From NCBI RefSeq assembly GCF_020567525.1, contig NZ_JAJCVI010000004.1, positions 186,001 to 250,000 on the forward strand: a stretch of 64,000 nt of DNA, given 5' to 3'. The position numbers and the translations under genes are program-made. The DNA comes from Halorubellus salinus. GTDB taxonomy: Archaea > Halobacteriota > Halobacteria > Halobacteriales > Natrialbaceae. Below, in pieces: positions 40,090 to 49,656 of this stretch. The notes beneath the pieces are model-generated. The model worked only from the letters and a program-made list of their open reading frames with translations. It did not search any database and was not told the origin of the DNA. Each line of letters opens with the position of its first letter. The stretch's first letter is position 1.

Positions 40090-43086
40090 CTACTCGCCCG
40101 CGGATTCGCCGAACAGCACGGGCGGGTCGCGGTTCTGTGTGACGACGAGCTTGTCCAGCGCCGCGTCGTCCTCGCGGAAGGCAACTGTGAGCGTGTGGGG
40201 GCCCGCGTCGAGCGCGAACCGCTTCGGTGGTGCACCCTCGCGGTCGTGGTCGGGGACAGACTCCCACTCCCAGCTCCCGCGCCGCGAGCGCATCCGGTCC
40301 CAGCGCACCCACTCGCGGTCGTCGACGCGCACCCAGAACGAATCGCTCTCGTCGTCCGGGACCTGCACGCGACCGCGGACCTCGTACTCGCCGCCGCGTT
40401 CGACGTCGAACTCGTAGGTCGCGTACCCCTCTCTCGGCGGTTCGCCGCCGGCGTCCACGCCGCAGGTCGTGATGTACTTCCCGCCGCTCGCGTTCGGCGA
40501 CTCCTCGACGACCCACGGTCGCTCGACGTCGCCGTCCTGGGCCTCCAGCCACGCTTCCGCGCCGTTGGCCGCTGCCGGCGACTGGAGCTTCCCGGGAACG
40601 CGGTCGTCGCTCACGGCGTCGCGCGGCGTGATCGCGCCCTTCGTCGCGATACCGTACGCGTCCAGCAGCTCGCGGTTCGTCTTCCCGACGACGCCGTCCG
40701 CGTTCCCGCCCGTGAGTTCGTTCAGCGTCGACGAATCCCCGAGCGCCTCCATCGCCTTCCGGTCGGGGATGGGAACGTAGTCCGCGCGCTGCTCGGGATA
40801 GTACACGGTTCGGCCGTCGAGCGTCACCGTGGAGCGATGCGGCGTGAACAGCTCGGTCGCGCCGAGGTCCTCGAGCGGCGCGAGCTCGGTGGCGACGTGC
40901 CCGCCGTCGCCGCCGCGCTCGAACTCGCAGTCCGCGACGGCTATCTTCCGCGTCGGCCATCGATGCTCGTCGCGGACCGCGACGTTCGTCGCGTTCGCGA
41001 ACCGCGACCCCGTGACGCGAGTCACGCCACGGACCGCCGTCAGGAGGCCCTCGCGGAACCCCTCGACGTCGCTGTCCTCGATACTGAGATGGAACGGATA
41101 GGGCACGTTCCGCCCGATGCCGACGCGGTCGCGGCCGCGGCCGCTCACGAGCCGCAGCCACTTGAGGCGGACGTTGTTCGAGTACCGGACGTTCACGCCC
41201 GTGTTCCCGCCGCGGTGATTCGCGAACTCGGGCTCGACCTCCTTGTCCCAGTGCGTGACGAACGGCCCGACGTTGAACGCCGTGAAGTCCTCGACGACGC
41301 TCCAGTTCGCGACCCTGATGTGGCTCCACCCGAACTGGTGGCGGGAGACGTCGAGGCCGCCCGCGGACGCGAACGCCGTGTTCCCCGCGACCGAGTTCAG
41401 GGAGACGTACGCGCTCGATACCGCGTCGTCGACGACGTGGTCGGACTCGGCGAGCTCGGGCTGGTCGACGAACGCCAGGGGCGTGTTCGGGACGGTCCCG
41501 CGGAGGCGGTCTATCTTCTCGCCGGGGCGGAGTTCTCGGTCGATGAGCGGCCGGTTCCAGAAGACGTACGCGAAGTAGCGGTGGCCGGCGGCGACGTTGT
41601 CCTCGACGGCGACCATCGGGCCCTGCAGCCAGAAGCCGTGGCCGCCGTGCCCGAAGTCGTCGACCTCGCCGGGTTCGTGGTCGTCGTCGCTGTGGAACTC
41701 GCGGCTGTCGAGCGCCTCGCCCGACCCCGTCGAGCGTAGCGCGAAGTTCCGGCGGAACGCGCCGCGCTCGTTCCCGGCTTCGGAGACGAACCCGGCGCCG
41801 AAGACGCCGTGCGTGACGGAGTCGGTGACCTCGGCGTGACTGTGGTGGTTGACGGCGCCCCACCCGGGGGAGCCGTCGACGGCGAGGCCCTCCGCGACGT
41901 GCGGGTCGGCGCTGATGCCCGTGCGGTGGTAGTGGAACGCGTACCGCGCTCGCGGGTTCGGCGGGACGTCCTCTGGTGGCTTCCCGTGTTCGGGGTCCGT
42001 GAACGCGTAGGACTTGTCGGTGCGTCCGAGCCCCTCGAAGGCGGCGTACTTCACGGTCGTCTCCGCGGCCATGATCATCACGTGCCCGCGACGGTCGACC
42101 GCCCGGTTCGCGGAGCGAAAGCGCACGGGGCGGTCGAGCGCGACGACGTACGCCGACAGGTCGTCGGCGGGCGGGACGTGGTCGTACGCGAGTTCGCGGT
42201 CGAGGTACACCGTCGACCCGTCGACGCGCTCGACGAACACCTCCTCGTCCTGGTCCTTCCGGGGGTGCATGCCGGGGACGACGAGGCGGTCGCCGGCCGA
42301 CCAGTTCGTCGGTGCTTCCGGGAGCGTGAGCGTCTCGTCGCCCGCGCCGGGGGCGTTCGCGAGCGCGCTCCACGTCGTCGTCTCCGCGCCGTGGACGTCG
42401 AGACTCCCCATCACGACGAGCCCCGTCCCGACGCGCTCGGGGTCGACGGACTCGTCGATGGGGCCGAAGTCCGCGAACGTCACGAGCGCCTCCGCGTCCG
42501 GCCCCACGGGGTCGTCGGCGTACCCGACCTGGAGCGCGCTCTCGGGCGTCGTCACGAGCGTCTCGGCCTGCAGATGGGTGTCCGCGTCCGGCGACAGCAC
42601 GAGCGCGCCGTCGACTCGCACCCACTTCAGTTGGGCCGCGTCCCGATGCCGCAGGGTCACCTCGACTCCCTCGGGGACGTGCACGCGGCCACCGTCGGTC
42701 GGCACCTCGCCTTGCCACGTTCCGGGGTCGTCCCACGCGCCCGAGCGTTTCGCGACGTGCGTCGCCTCCTCGGTCGGCACGAGCGCGAGCGCCGCCTCGT
42801 GGCCGTTCCCTGCCGTCCCGGGCAGGAGGTCCGACCCGCCACCGGCACCCGTCACCCCACCGACCGCTCGCGAGACGTCCTCGTGGCGCGCGAGCGCCGC
42901 GCCCGCCCCGGCGGACGCCAGCATCGTCAGCATCGTCCGCCGACTCGGCTTCGCGCGGTCGACCGCGTCCTCGGCCGACTCGCGGACGCCCGCCGCGACG
43001 CCGCCCGCCGCGTCGCGCGCCTCGTCGAGGACGCCACCATCGTCGCTCGATTCGTCACCCCTGTCACCGCTGTGTTCCCCACTCAT
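40090..43086 (-). CDS. Tat-exported G8-domain protein, CEMIP/TMEM2-like
   Basis: The 998-residue protein has an acidic head, a twin-arginine signal (KPSRRTMLTMLASAGAGAALA region, 47-66) and then a G8 domain (about 112-245) with WDDPGTWQGEVPTDGG and a SALANAPGAGDETL.L segment. The next part follows the layout of animal CEMIP/TMEM2: NWSAGDRLVV, YLDRELAYDH, RGHVMIM, RYAFHYHRTG and VNHHSHAEVTDSVTHGVFG, leading into parallel beta-helix repeats (about 380-720). A C-terminal beta-sandwich (about 885-990) looks like a carbohydrate-binding module. CEMIP and TMEM2 act on hyaluronan; activity here is only inferred. Confidence 0.85.
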   Translation of the reverse strand: MSGEHSGDRGDESSDDGGVLDEARDAAGGVAAGVRESAEDAVDRAKPSRRTMLTMLASAGAGAALARHEDVSRAVGGVTGAGGGSDLLPGTAGNGHEAALALVPTEEATHVAKRSGAWDDPGTWQGEVPTDGGRVHVPEGVEVTLRHRDAAQLKWVRVDGALVLSPDADTHLQAETLVTTPESALQVGYADDPVGPDAEALVTFADFGPIDESVDPERVGTGLVVMGSLDVHGAETTTWSALANAPGAGDETLTLPEAPTNWSAGDRLVVPGMHPRKDQDEEVFVERVDGSTVYLDRELAYDHVPPADDLSAYVVALDRPVRFRSANRAVDRRGHVMIMAAETTVKYAAFEGLGRTDKSYAFTDPEHGKPPEDVPPNPRARYAFHYHRTGISADPHVAEGLAVDGSPGWGAVNHHSHAEVTDSVTHGVFGAGFVSEAGNERGAFRRNFALRSTGSGEALDSREFHSDDDHEPGEVDDFGHGGHGFWLQGPMVAVEDNVAAGHRYFAYVFWNRPLIDRELRPGEKIDRLRGTVPNTPLAFVDQPELAESDHVVDDAVSSAYVSLNSVAGNTAFASAGGLDVSRHQFGWSHIRVANWSVVEDFTAFNVGPFVTHWDKEVEPEFANHRGGNTGVNVRYSNNVRLKWLRLVSGRGRDRVGIGRNVPYPFHLSIEDSDVEGFREGLLTAVRGVTRVTGSRFANATNVAVRDEHRWPTRKIAVADCEFERGGDGGHVATELAPLEDLGATELFTPHRSTVTLDGRTVYYPEQRADYVPIPDRKAMEALGDSSTLNELTGGNADGVVGKTNRELLDAYGIATKGAITPRDAVSDDRVPGKLQSPAAANGAEAWLEAQDGDVERPWVVEESPNASGGKYITTCGVDAGGEPPREGYATYEFDVERGGEYEVRGRVQVPDDESDSFWVRVDDREWVRWDRMRSRRGSWEWESVPDHDREGAPPKRFALDAGPHTLTVAFREDDAALDKLVVTQNRDPPVLFGESAGE

Positions 43087-43244
43087 CGTCCTTTGTGTTA
43101 CCGTTGGTTACGGCGTGCTTGTGGATTCAGGACACTCCACCAGTAAAAACCTCGCCACGACGTGTCAACGACGACGATGGACGCGGCTACGGGGCCGTCC
43201 AGAGTGGGAACTTCGAAAGCGAACGCGAGCGGTCGTCGCGCGAG

Positions 43245-43823
43245 TTAGACGTCGGCGCCGGCGAGGTCGAGGTGACTGACGTCGTCGTGGAAGTCGATGG
43301 ATTCGATGCCGGCGTCCGTGTTGGGGTTGTCGCGGCCGTCGGTGTCGAGCGCGCCGAGTTCCTCGACGACGTCCATGCCGTCGGTGACCTTCCCGAAGAC
43401 GGCGTGCTTGCCGTCGAGGTGCGGGGTGGCGCCGAGGGTGATGAAGAACTGGCTGCCGTTCGTGTCCGGGCCGGCGTTCGCCATCGAGAGGACGCCGGGG
43501 CCGTCGTGCGTGAGGTCGTCGACGAACTCGTCGTCGAACTGGTAGCCGGGGCCGCCGCGACCGGTGCCCTCGGGGTCGCCGCCCTGGATCATGAAGTCCT
43601 CGATGATGCGGTGGAAGTCAGCGCCGGCGTACAGCGAGTCGCCGCGTGTCTCGCCGGATTCGGGGTCGGCCCACGTGGTCGTGTCGGGTGCGGGGTCGGC
43701 GTTCGCGGCGGGGTCGTGGAGTGCGAGCCCGACGAAGTTCGTGACCGTGCGCGGGGCCTGCTCGTCGTAGAGCTCGATGTCGATGTCGCCGTGCGTCGTG
43801 TGGATGGTCGCAGCTATCGTCAT
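43245..43823 (-). CDS. Peptidyl-prolyl cis-trans isomerase, cyclophilin type
   Basis: The 192-residue protein is a cyclophilin that speeds proline isomerisation during protein folding. It shows FHRIIEDFMIQGGDPEGTGRGGPGY, MANAGPDTNGSQFFITL and HAVFGKV. An acidic insertion (ANADPAPDTTTWADPESGETRG) near 43-64 is typical of haloarchaeal members. No signal peptide is present, so it is cytosolic. Confidence 0.95.
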   Translation of the reverse strand: MTIAATIHTTHGDIDIELYDEQAPRTVTNFVGLALHDPAANADPAPDTTTWADPESGETRGDSLYAGADFHRIIEDFMIQGGDPEGTGRGGPGYQFDDEFVDDLTHDGPGVLSMANAGPDTNGSQFFITLGATPHLDGKHAVFGKVTDGMDVVEELGALDTDGRDNPNTDAGIESIDFHDDVSHLDLAGADV

Positions 43824-43975
43824 GCCCGAAAGGACGGCCGCCTCCGGGATAACGTTGCCCCATCGTGCTCGCGGTGACGCTCGGCGGACTCGGTTCGACG
43901 GGCGGTCGTTCGTGTCGCCGCGAGTGGGGTTGGGGTGAGATTCAAGATGCGGCGCGCCGAAAACTGGCGTAACCG

Positions 43976-44944
43976 ATGACGCGTTCGGCTCGCCATCGTC
44001 GCGAGGACGTGACGCTCGCTCGACTGCCGTCGGGCGTTCGAGTGTCGACGACGGTGCACGTGTACGAGGGGCCGGAGGCGGGGCCGACGGTGTACGTGCA
44101 GGGCGCCCAACATGGCCGGGAGGTGAACGGCACGGAGGTGCTGCGGCGCGTGCACGAGAAGCTCCCGCTGTCTGAGCTCGCGGGGCGCGTGGTCGCGGTG
44201 CCGGTCGCGAACCCGGTGACGTTCGACCGCGTCGGGTACACGGCGCCGGCGTCCCTGGATTCCGTGAACGGGAACATGAATCGCGTGTGGCCGGGCGACG
44301 ACGAAGGGTCGCTGCACGAGCGGATGGCGGCGGCGCTCTGGCCGTACGTCGCGGACGCCGACGCGGTCGTCGACCTCCACACGGGCAGTCCGGACCTCCT
44401 CACGCACGTCGTGTACCCCCACGACGACGCCGAGGCGCGAGCGCTCGCCGAAGCGTTCGGCACCGACCTCCTGCTCGGCGAGCGCCGCGGCGAGGACGCT
44501 CCGGAGGAGTGGCATCGCCGGGACTTCGACGGGAAGCTCCGGGTCGCTGCGGCACGCGAGGGCATCCCCGCCATCACCCCGGAGCTCGCGCACTGCCGCG
44601 AGCTCGTCGAACCCGCGGTCGAAGCGGGCGTCCGTGGCGTGCTGAACGTGCTCCGGCACGTCGGCGTGCTCGACGGCCAACCCATCACGACCGACCCCGT
44701 CGTCGCCCGCAACCACCTCGGGCGCGTCGACGCCACCGACAGCGGCCTCTTCCGGCCGAATCCCGCGCTCGAACTCGGCGAGCACGTCGACGCGGGCGAC
44801 GACGTCGGGACCGTCTACGACCCGTCGACGTACGAGGTCCTGCACCGCGTGACGTTCGACCGCGACGGCCTCCTCTACGCCATCTCCCGCGAAGCCACGG
44901 TGAAGGCCGGTGACCGACTCGCGAGTGTGGCGATCCCCGACTGA
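43976..44944 (+). CDS. Succinylglutamate desuccinylase/aspartoacylase family protein
   Basis: The 322-residue zinc hydrolase fold protein has ligands in GAQHGREVNG (His and Glu, near 43-52) and DLHTGS (His, about 131), and an ExxH-like ITPELAH late segment. The family removes acyl groups from amino acids or cleaves small peptides; the substrate is unknown. The stop codon begins a single copy of the GC-rich hairpin element described at 21894 and 52653. Confidence 0.85.
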   Translation: MTRSARHRREDVTLARLPSGVRVSTTVHVYEGPEAGPTVYVQGAQHGREVNGTEVLRRVHEKLPLSELAGRVVAVPVANPVTFDRVGYTAPASLDSVNGNMNRVWPGDDEGSLHERMAAALWPYVADADAVVDLHTGSPDLLTHVVYPHDDAEARALAEAFGTDLLLGERRGEDAPEEWHRRDFDGKLRVAAAREGIPAITPELAHCRELVEPAVEAGVRGVLNVLRHVGVLDGQPITTDPVVARNHLGRVDATDSGLFRPNPALELGEHVDAGDDVGTVYDPSTYEVLHRVTFDRDGLLYAISREATVKAGDRLASVAIPD

Positions 44945-44978
44945 AGAGCAGACGGCGGCCGCGAGGCTGCGGTTTCGG
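44939..44978 (+). repeat. Single stop-codon hairpin element
   Basis: GACTGA at 44939 contains the stop of the hydrolase gene and is followed by AGAGCAGACGGCGGCC, a GCGA loop and GGCTGCGGTTTC. It is an imperfect copy of the elements at 21894-22032 and, inverted, at 52653-52741. Confidence 0.75.
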
Positions 44979-45078
44979 TTCGGATTGCAGTGACTGCAGG
45001 ACGGCTGGGGTCGACGAGAGCGTCGTGTCGGGTGGAATCGTTACGCTCTTGCAACCGTCCAGCGTTGCTCTCGAATCC

Positions 45079-45750
45079 ATGGCCGACGACTCCCCGAACA
45101 GCGACGACGGCGACGGCTGGGAGGGCGCGTACGCGAGCACGGACGTGGTGGGGTGGGATACCGGCGACCCGCAGCCAGCGGTGACGGCGCTCGTCGACGC
45201 GGACGCGTTCGCGTCGCCCGTGCTCGACGTCGGCTGCGGGCTCGGCACCGAATCGTGCCTCCTGGCGAGCGCGGGCTACGACGTCCGCGGCGTCGACGTC
45301 GCGCCGACGGCTATCGAGCGCGCCCGCGACCGCGCCGCCGACCGCGACCTCGACGACTGCGTCACGTTCACCGTCGGCGACGCGTTCGCACTCGGCACGC
45401 CCGCTGGCGTCGTCGACGCCGACCGGGCGGGCTCGATCCTCGACGTCGGCGTGTTCCACGCGCTCCCGGGTCCCGGCAGCGACCACGGCAATCGACGCGG
45501 CGAGTACGCGGACGCGCTCGCTCGCGTCCTCGAACCCGGCGGGCGCGCGTTCGTCCTCGCGTTCGGTCCGGACGCGCCCGCGGACTGGCCGCCGAACCGC
45601 ATCTCGCGCGAGGCCGTCCGCGACGCGTTCGGTACCGACGACCCCACCGGCGACTGGCGGGTCGTCGACCTGCGCGACGAGACGTACGTGTCCCGGGGTG
45701 GCGAGGTCCCCGCGCTGCTCGCGGTGCTCGAACGGAACGGCGGGCGATAG
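45079..45750 (+). CDS. Class I SAM-dependent methyltransferase (TPMT-like)
   Basis: The 223-residue protein has the SAM motif I DVGCGLGTES (50-59) and a WDTGDPQPAV segment like that of thiopurine-type methyltransferases. Post-motif strands ADRAGSILDVGVFHALPG and GRAFVLAFGP fit the Rossmann core. The substrate is unknown. The ATG at 45079 is chosen because the conserved part begins shortly after it. Confidence 0.87.
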   Translation: MADDSPNSDDGDGWEGAYASTDVVGWDTGDPQPAVTALVDADAFASPVLDVGCGLGTESCLLASAGYDVRGVDVAPTAIERARDRAADRDLDDCVTFTVGDAFALGTPAGVVDADRAGSILDVGVFHALPGPGSDHGNRRGEYADALARVLEPGGRAFVLAFGPDAPADWPPNRISREAVRDAFGTDDPTGDWRVVDLRDETYVSRGGEVPALLAVLERNGGR

Positions 45751-45915
45751 CGCGCTTCGCATCCCGTCGCGTCCACCTAGGGACGAACGAATCAGCGGGT
45801 AGTCGCGGCCTGTCGCGCTACCGATTCGAGCCGCTCCGCGTCACGGTCGGCGGAGGCGGCCGTCTTCGACCAACTGGCAACAGCGATTAAGTGTGGGTCG
45901 CGTGACACGGGCAGT

Positions 45916-46755
45916 ATGCCATTCGTCGAACTGAACGGGCTCGAAACGTACTACGAGGAGTACGGGGAGGGTCACCCCGTCGTGGTGCTTCACGGCGCGG
46001 GCGTCGACCATCAGGTGTGGGCCGAGCAGTTACGACCGCTCGCCGACCAGTGCCGGGTCCTGCTGTACGACCTCCGCGGTCACGGGCGGACCGAGACGGC
46101 AGCGACGGAGACGTTCACCATGGACCAGTACGTCGACGACCTCGGCGCGTTCCTCGACGAACTCGACCTCGATTCGCCGACGGTCCTCGGCCACTCCTTC
46201 GGCGGCATGATCGGGTACCGGTTCGCGGCCGACTCCCCTGACCGTCTCTCGGGACTGGTGACCGTCGGCTCGGCGACACCCGAGATGTTCTCTACCGGCG
46301 AGTGGTTCGCTCGCAGCGCGATGCCGCGCGTGGTGGCGCCCGTCTCCAGTAACGAGTGGGTGATGAACGCCCTGCACTGGCTCGGCGAGAAACTCTTCGT
46401 AGCGGACTCGGCCGCGGACGAGGACGAGTTCGAGGAGATTCGAGCGGCGCATACGTGCGACGCCGCTGCCGATTCGGATCCCGACCTCCCGAAGATCAAT
46501 CGAGCGCTGCAAACGTACCTCCAAAGCGAACTGGACCCGTCCAGCATCGAGGTCGAACTGCTGGTGCTGTACGGCGAGAACGAGGCGTTCCTCGAGCGGC
46601 ACGCCGACCACTTCGAGGCACAACTCGAGGACTGCGAGACCGCCGCGGTCCCGGACGGGTCCCACATGGGTCACGTCGACGATCCAGGGTTCGTACAGGA
46701 CAAGCTGCGGGCGTTCGTGACGGACGCCTCGCGCGGACCCGACAGCAGCGAGTGA
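45916..46755 (+). CDS. Alpha/beta hydrolase
   Basis: The 279-residue alpha/beta-fold hydrolase has HGAGVDHQVW at the oxyanion region, the nucleophile elbow GHSFGG (Ser near 94) and a late His in DGSHMGHVDDP. It resembles small-molecule esterases or haloperoxidase-type hydrolases. The ATG is about 24-32 nt after a GATTAAGTG TATA box, so the mRNA is probably leaderless. The substrate is unknown. Confidence 0.9.
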   Translation: MPFVELNGLETYYEEYGEGHPVVVLHGAGVDHQVWAEQLRPLADQCRVLLYDLRGHGRTETAATETFTMDQYVDDLGAFLDELDLDSPTVLGHSFGGMIGYRFAADSPDRLSGLVTVGSATPEMFSTGEWFARSAMPRVVAPVSSNEWVMNALHWLGEKLFVADSAADEDEFEEIRAAHTCDAAADSDPDLPKINRALQTYLQSELDPSSIEVELLVLYGENEAFLERHADHFEAQLEDCETAAVPDGSHMGHVDDPGFVQDKLRAFVTDASRGPDSSE

Positions 46756-46901
46756 CTGAGCGTTCTCTCGCAAACGTGGTCGAGGAACCGTAGACTGAGC
46801 CGGTCAGAACGCCCGACGCCCCTCGAGCCCCGCGTCGACGCTCCCGTCGCACTCGGCGCCCGCCGGCACCGTTATTGACCAGGCGTGCGGATGCGCTCTA
46901 T

Positions 46902-47342
46902 ATGACAGCTGGATCCGGTGTGGACGACATGGACCTGCTCGCACGGGTCCTCCTCCCGGTCGCGAACGAGGCGGATGCACGGGCGACTGCCATCGCGCTC
47001 GAGCCGTACGACCCGGCGCACGTGACGGCGGTCCACGTGGTCGAGAAAGGCGAGGGCGTCCCCGATAAGACGCCCGTCGAACAGTCCGAAGCCGTCGCCG
47101 AGTCGGCGTACGCGGCCGTTCGAACCGTCTTCCCGGACGCCGACGATAGCACCGCGTACGCCCGAGACGTCGTCGCTGCGATCATCGAGACCGCCGAAGC
47201 GACCGACGCGACCGCGATCGCGGTCCGGCCTCGCGGCGGCGGCCGGCTCACACAGTTGCTCTCCGGGGACCTCACCCGGCAGCTCGTCACGGACGCACCA
47301 CTCCCCGTCATCGTCCTTCCGAGCACAGAGGACCCGACATGA
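46902..47342 (+). CDS. Universal stress protein (UspA-like)
   Basis: The 146-residue protein is a UspA-fold domain with the ATP-site-like RGGGRLTQLLSGDLTRQLV segment and the closing LPVIVLP strand. Its stop overlaps the start of the transporter at 47339 (ATGA), so both are translated from one mRNA. A TATA-like GTTATTG lies about 25-32 nt before the ATG. Confidence 0.88.
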   Translation: MTAGSGVDDMDLLARVLLPVANEADARATAIALEPYDPAHVTAVHVVEKGEGVPDKTPVEQSEAVAESAYAAVRTVFPDADDSTAYARDVVAAIIETAEATDATAIAVRPRGGGRLTQLLSGDLTRQLVTDAPLPVIVLPSTEDPT

Positions 47343-49603
47343 GCGAGACCGAACTCGCCAAGGACCTCGGTCTCGTCTCCGCGATGACGATCGGCATCGG
47401 CACCATGATCGGCGCTGGCATCTTCGTCCTCCCGGGCGTCGCCGCGAATACGGCCGGTCCGGTCGTCGTCGTCTCGTTCGTCGTCGGGGGCGTGATCGCG
47501 ATGGTGAACGCGCTCTCGGTGGCGGAACTCGGCACCGCCATGCCGAAGGCCGGCGGTGGCTACTACTACATCAACAAGGCACTCGGGCCGCTGTTCGGGT
47601 CCATCGCCGGCATGGGCGACTGGATGGGGCTGGCGTTCGCGTCCGCGTTCTACTGCATCGGGTTCGGACAGTACCTGACGGTGTTCGCCCCGCTGCCGGA
47701 GGTCGCGTTCCTCAACCCGAACCAGGTCGGCGCGCTCTTCGCGGGCCTGGCGTTCACGGCCGTCAACTACCTCGGCGCGAAGGAGACCGGGAACGTCCAG
47801 AACGTCATCGTGTTCGTCCTGCTGGCCATCCTCACCGCGTTCGCCTTCGCGGGCTTCCTCTCGTTCGACTACGCCACCCTCACCGGCGACGGCGGCCTGG
47901 CGCCGTTAGGGACCAGCAAGATCCTGCCCGCGACGGCGCTCGTGTTCGTCTCCTTCCTCGGATACGCGAAGATCGCGACCGTCGCGGAGGAACTGAAGAA
48001 CCCGGGCCGGAACCTCCCGATCGCGATCGTCGGGAGCGTCGCCATCGTCACCGTCATCTACGCCATCCTCGTCACGACGATGCTCGGCGTGGTGCCGTGG
48101 CCCGACCTCAGTCTCGACGCACCGGTCGCCCAGGCCGCGGAACTGTCGTTCCCCGCGTCCATCGGCCCCATCGGTGGCGTAGCTGCTGGCGCAGCCGCGG
48201 TGATGACCGCCGGCGCGCTCCTGGCGACCGCTTCCTCGGCGAACGCCTCCATCCTCGCGTCCGCACGCATCAACTTCGCGATGGGGCGGGACGGCATCGT
48301 CACCAACTGGCTCAACGAGATCCACCCCGACTACTCGACGCCGTACCGCTCGATCTTCCTCACCGGCGCACTCATCGTCGTCTTCATCGCCGCACTCGGC
48401 CAGGACATCGAGGTGCTCGCGAAGGCCGCCAGCGTCCTGCACCTCATCGTCTACGCGCTCATGAACGCCGCCCTGATCGTGTTCCGGGAGGCCGACGTCG
48501 AAGAGTACGACCCGGACTTTACCGTCCCGCTGTACCCCCTGACACCCATCCTCGGAGCGGGCCTGTCGCTCGGCCTCGTCGCGTTCATGGACGGTATCGA
48601 GATCGCGCTCTCCGCGGGGTTCGTCCTCGCCGCGATGCTCTGGTACTTCCTGTACGCGCGTCGCGAAGCGACCGAAGACGGCGTGCTCTCGGAGTTCATC
48701 CGGGAGCGAGAGGACGCGCTCCCCGACCAGATCGTCTCCGCGACGGACGCGGTCGCCCCGTCCGGCAGCGACGGGCCGACGATCATGGTCGCCGTCGCGA
48801 ACCCGCGGACCGAGCGCGCGCTGATGACGCTCGCCGGCGCGCTGGCCAGTCAAGCCGGCGGGCGCGTACTCGCGACGCACATCGTCACCGTCCCCGACCA
48901 GACGTCGCTCGCCGCCGCCGCCGAGAACAGGGACCGCATCGACAGCACCTCCGAAGAACTGCTCGAAGCGGCGAAAGCGGACGTCGAACGGTTCGACGTC
49001 CCCGTGGAGACGCGGACCATCCTCTCCCATCGCGGCCTGGAGGAGGTGTTCGGTGCTGCACGAGCACACGACGTCGACACCGTCGTCATGGGGTACGGCG
49101 GCACGCGGTTCGTCGGCGGGCGCATCGAGTCCGCGATCGACGAACTGACGCACGACCTCCCCTGTGACTTCCTCGTGCTGGACGGCGAGGAGGTGCCGAC
49201 GTCGGACGTCCTCGTCCCCACGGCTGGCGGCAACTCGTCGGACCTTTCGGCGGAAGTGGCCTCGGCGTTACGCGAAACCATCGGGATGGACGTCTCCCTC
49301 CTGCACGTCGTCGACGAGGGCGAGGAGGCGGCCGGCCGCGAGTTCCTGGAGGGGTGGGCTGGCGACCACCAGCTGGCGGACGCCGAGCTACGGGTCGAAA
49401 CGGGAGACGTGGAAACCGTCATCGAGCGCCTCAGCGACGAGTACGGGCTCGTCATCGTCGGTGCGACCGACCGCGGGCTGCTGTCGCGAATCGTCCGGGA
49501 CTCCCTCGCGTTCGAGGTCATCGAATCGCTCGACACCCCGGTCCTGTTGGCCGAACGACCGACCCGCCGGCCGCTCAGAGAACGCCTGTTCGGCCCTCGC
49601 TGA
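47339..49603 (+). CDS. APC-family permease with two C-terminal Usp domains
   Basis: The 754-residue protein joins an amino acid-polyamine-organocation permease (about 1-450, twelve predicted helices, starting with IGIGTMIGAGIFVLPG) to two tandem UspA domains (about 475-605 and 620-745). The fused Usp domains probably bind ATP or AMP and tune transport. The separate Usp gene upstream overlaps it by 4 bp. The substrate is unknown; amino acids are likely. Confidence 0.93.
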   Translation: MSETELAKDLGLVSAMTIGIGTMIGAGIFVLPGVAANTAGPVVVVSFVVGGVIAMVNALSVAELGTAMPKAGGGYYYINKALGPLFGSIAGMGDWMGLAFASAFYCIGFGQYLTVFAPLPEVAFLNPNQVGALFAGLAFTAVNYLGAKETGNVQNVIVFVLLAILTAFAFAGFLSFDYATLTGDGGLAPLGTSKILPATALVFVSFLGYAKIATVAEELKNPGRNLPIAIVGSVAIVTVIYAILVTTMLGVVPWPDLSLDAPVAQAAELSFPASIGPIGGVAAGAAAVMTAGALLATASSANASILASARINFAMGRDGIVTNWLNEIHPDYSTPYRSIFLTGALIVVFIAALGQDIEVLAKAASVLHLIVYALMNAALIVFREADVEEYDPDFTVPLYPLTPILGAGLSLGLVAFMDGIEIALSAGFVLAAMLWYFLYARREATEDGVLSEFIREREDALPDQIVSATDAVAPSGSDGPTIMVAVANPRTERALMTLAGALASQAGGRVLATHIVTVPDQTSLAAAAENRDRIDSTSEELLEAAKADVERFDVPVETRTILSHRGLEEVFGAARAHDVDTVVMGYGGTRFVGGRIESAIDELTHDLPCDFLVLDGEEVPTSDVLVPTAGGNSSDLSAEVASALRETIGMDVSLLHVVDEGEEAAGREFLEGWAGDHQLADAELRVETGDVETVIERLSDEYGLVIVGATDRGLLSRIVRDSLAFEVIESLDTPVLLAERPTRRPLRERLFGPR

Positions 49604-49656
49604 CCGAGAACCCGCGAACCGCTCCGTTCGTCCCCCGAACCCGTCGACCGGGGCGC

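Noticed and set aside
39694-41739. 681-codon plus frame opposite the G8 protein
   Set aside because: It is antisense and lacks any domain, while the minus frame has clear CEMIP-like motifs.
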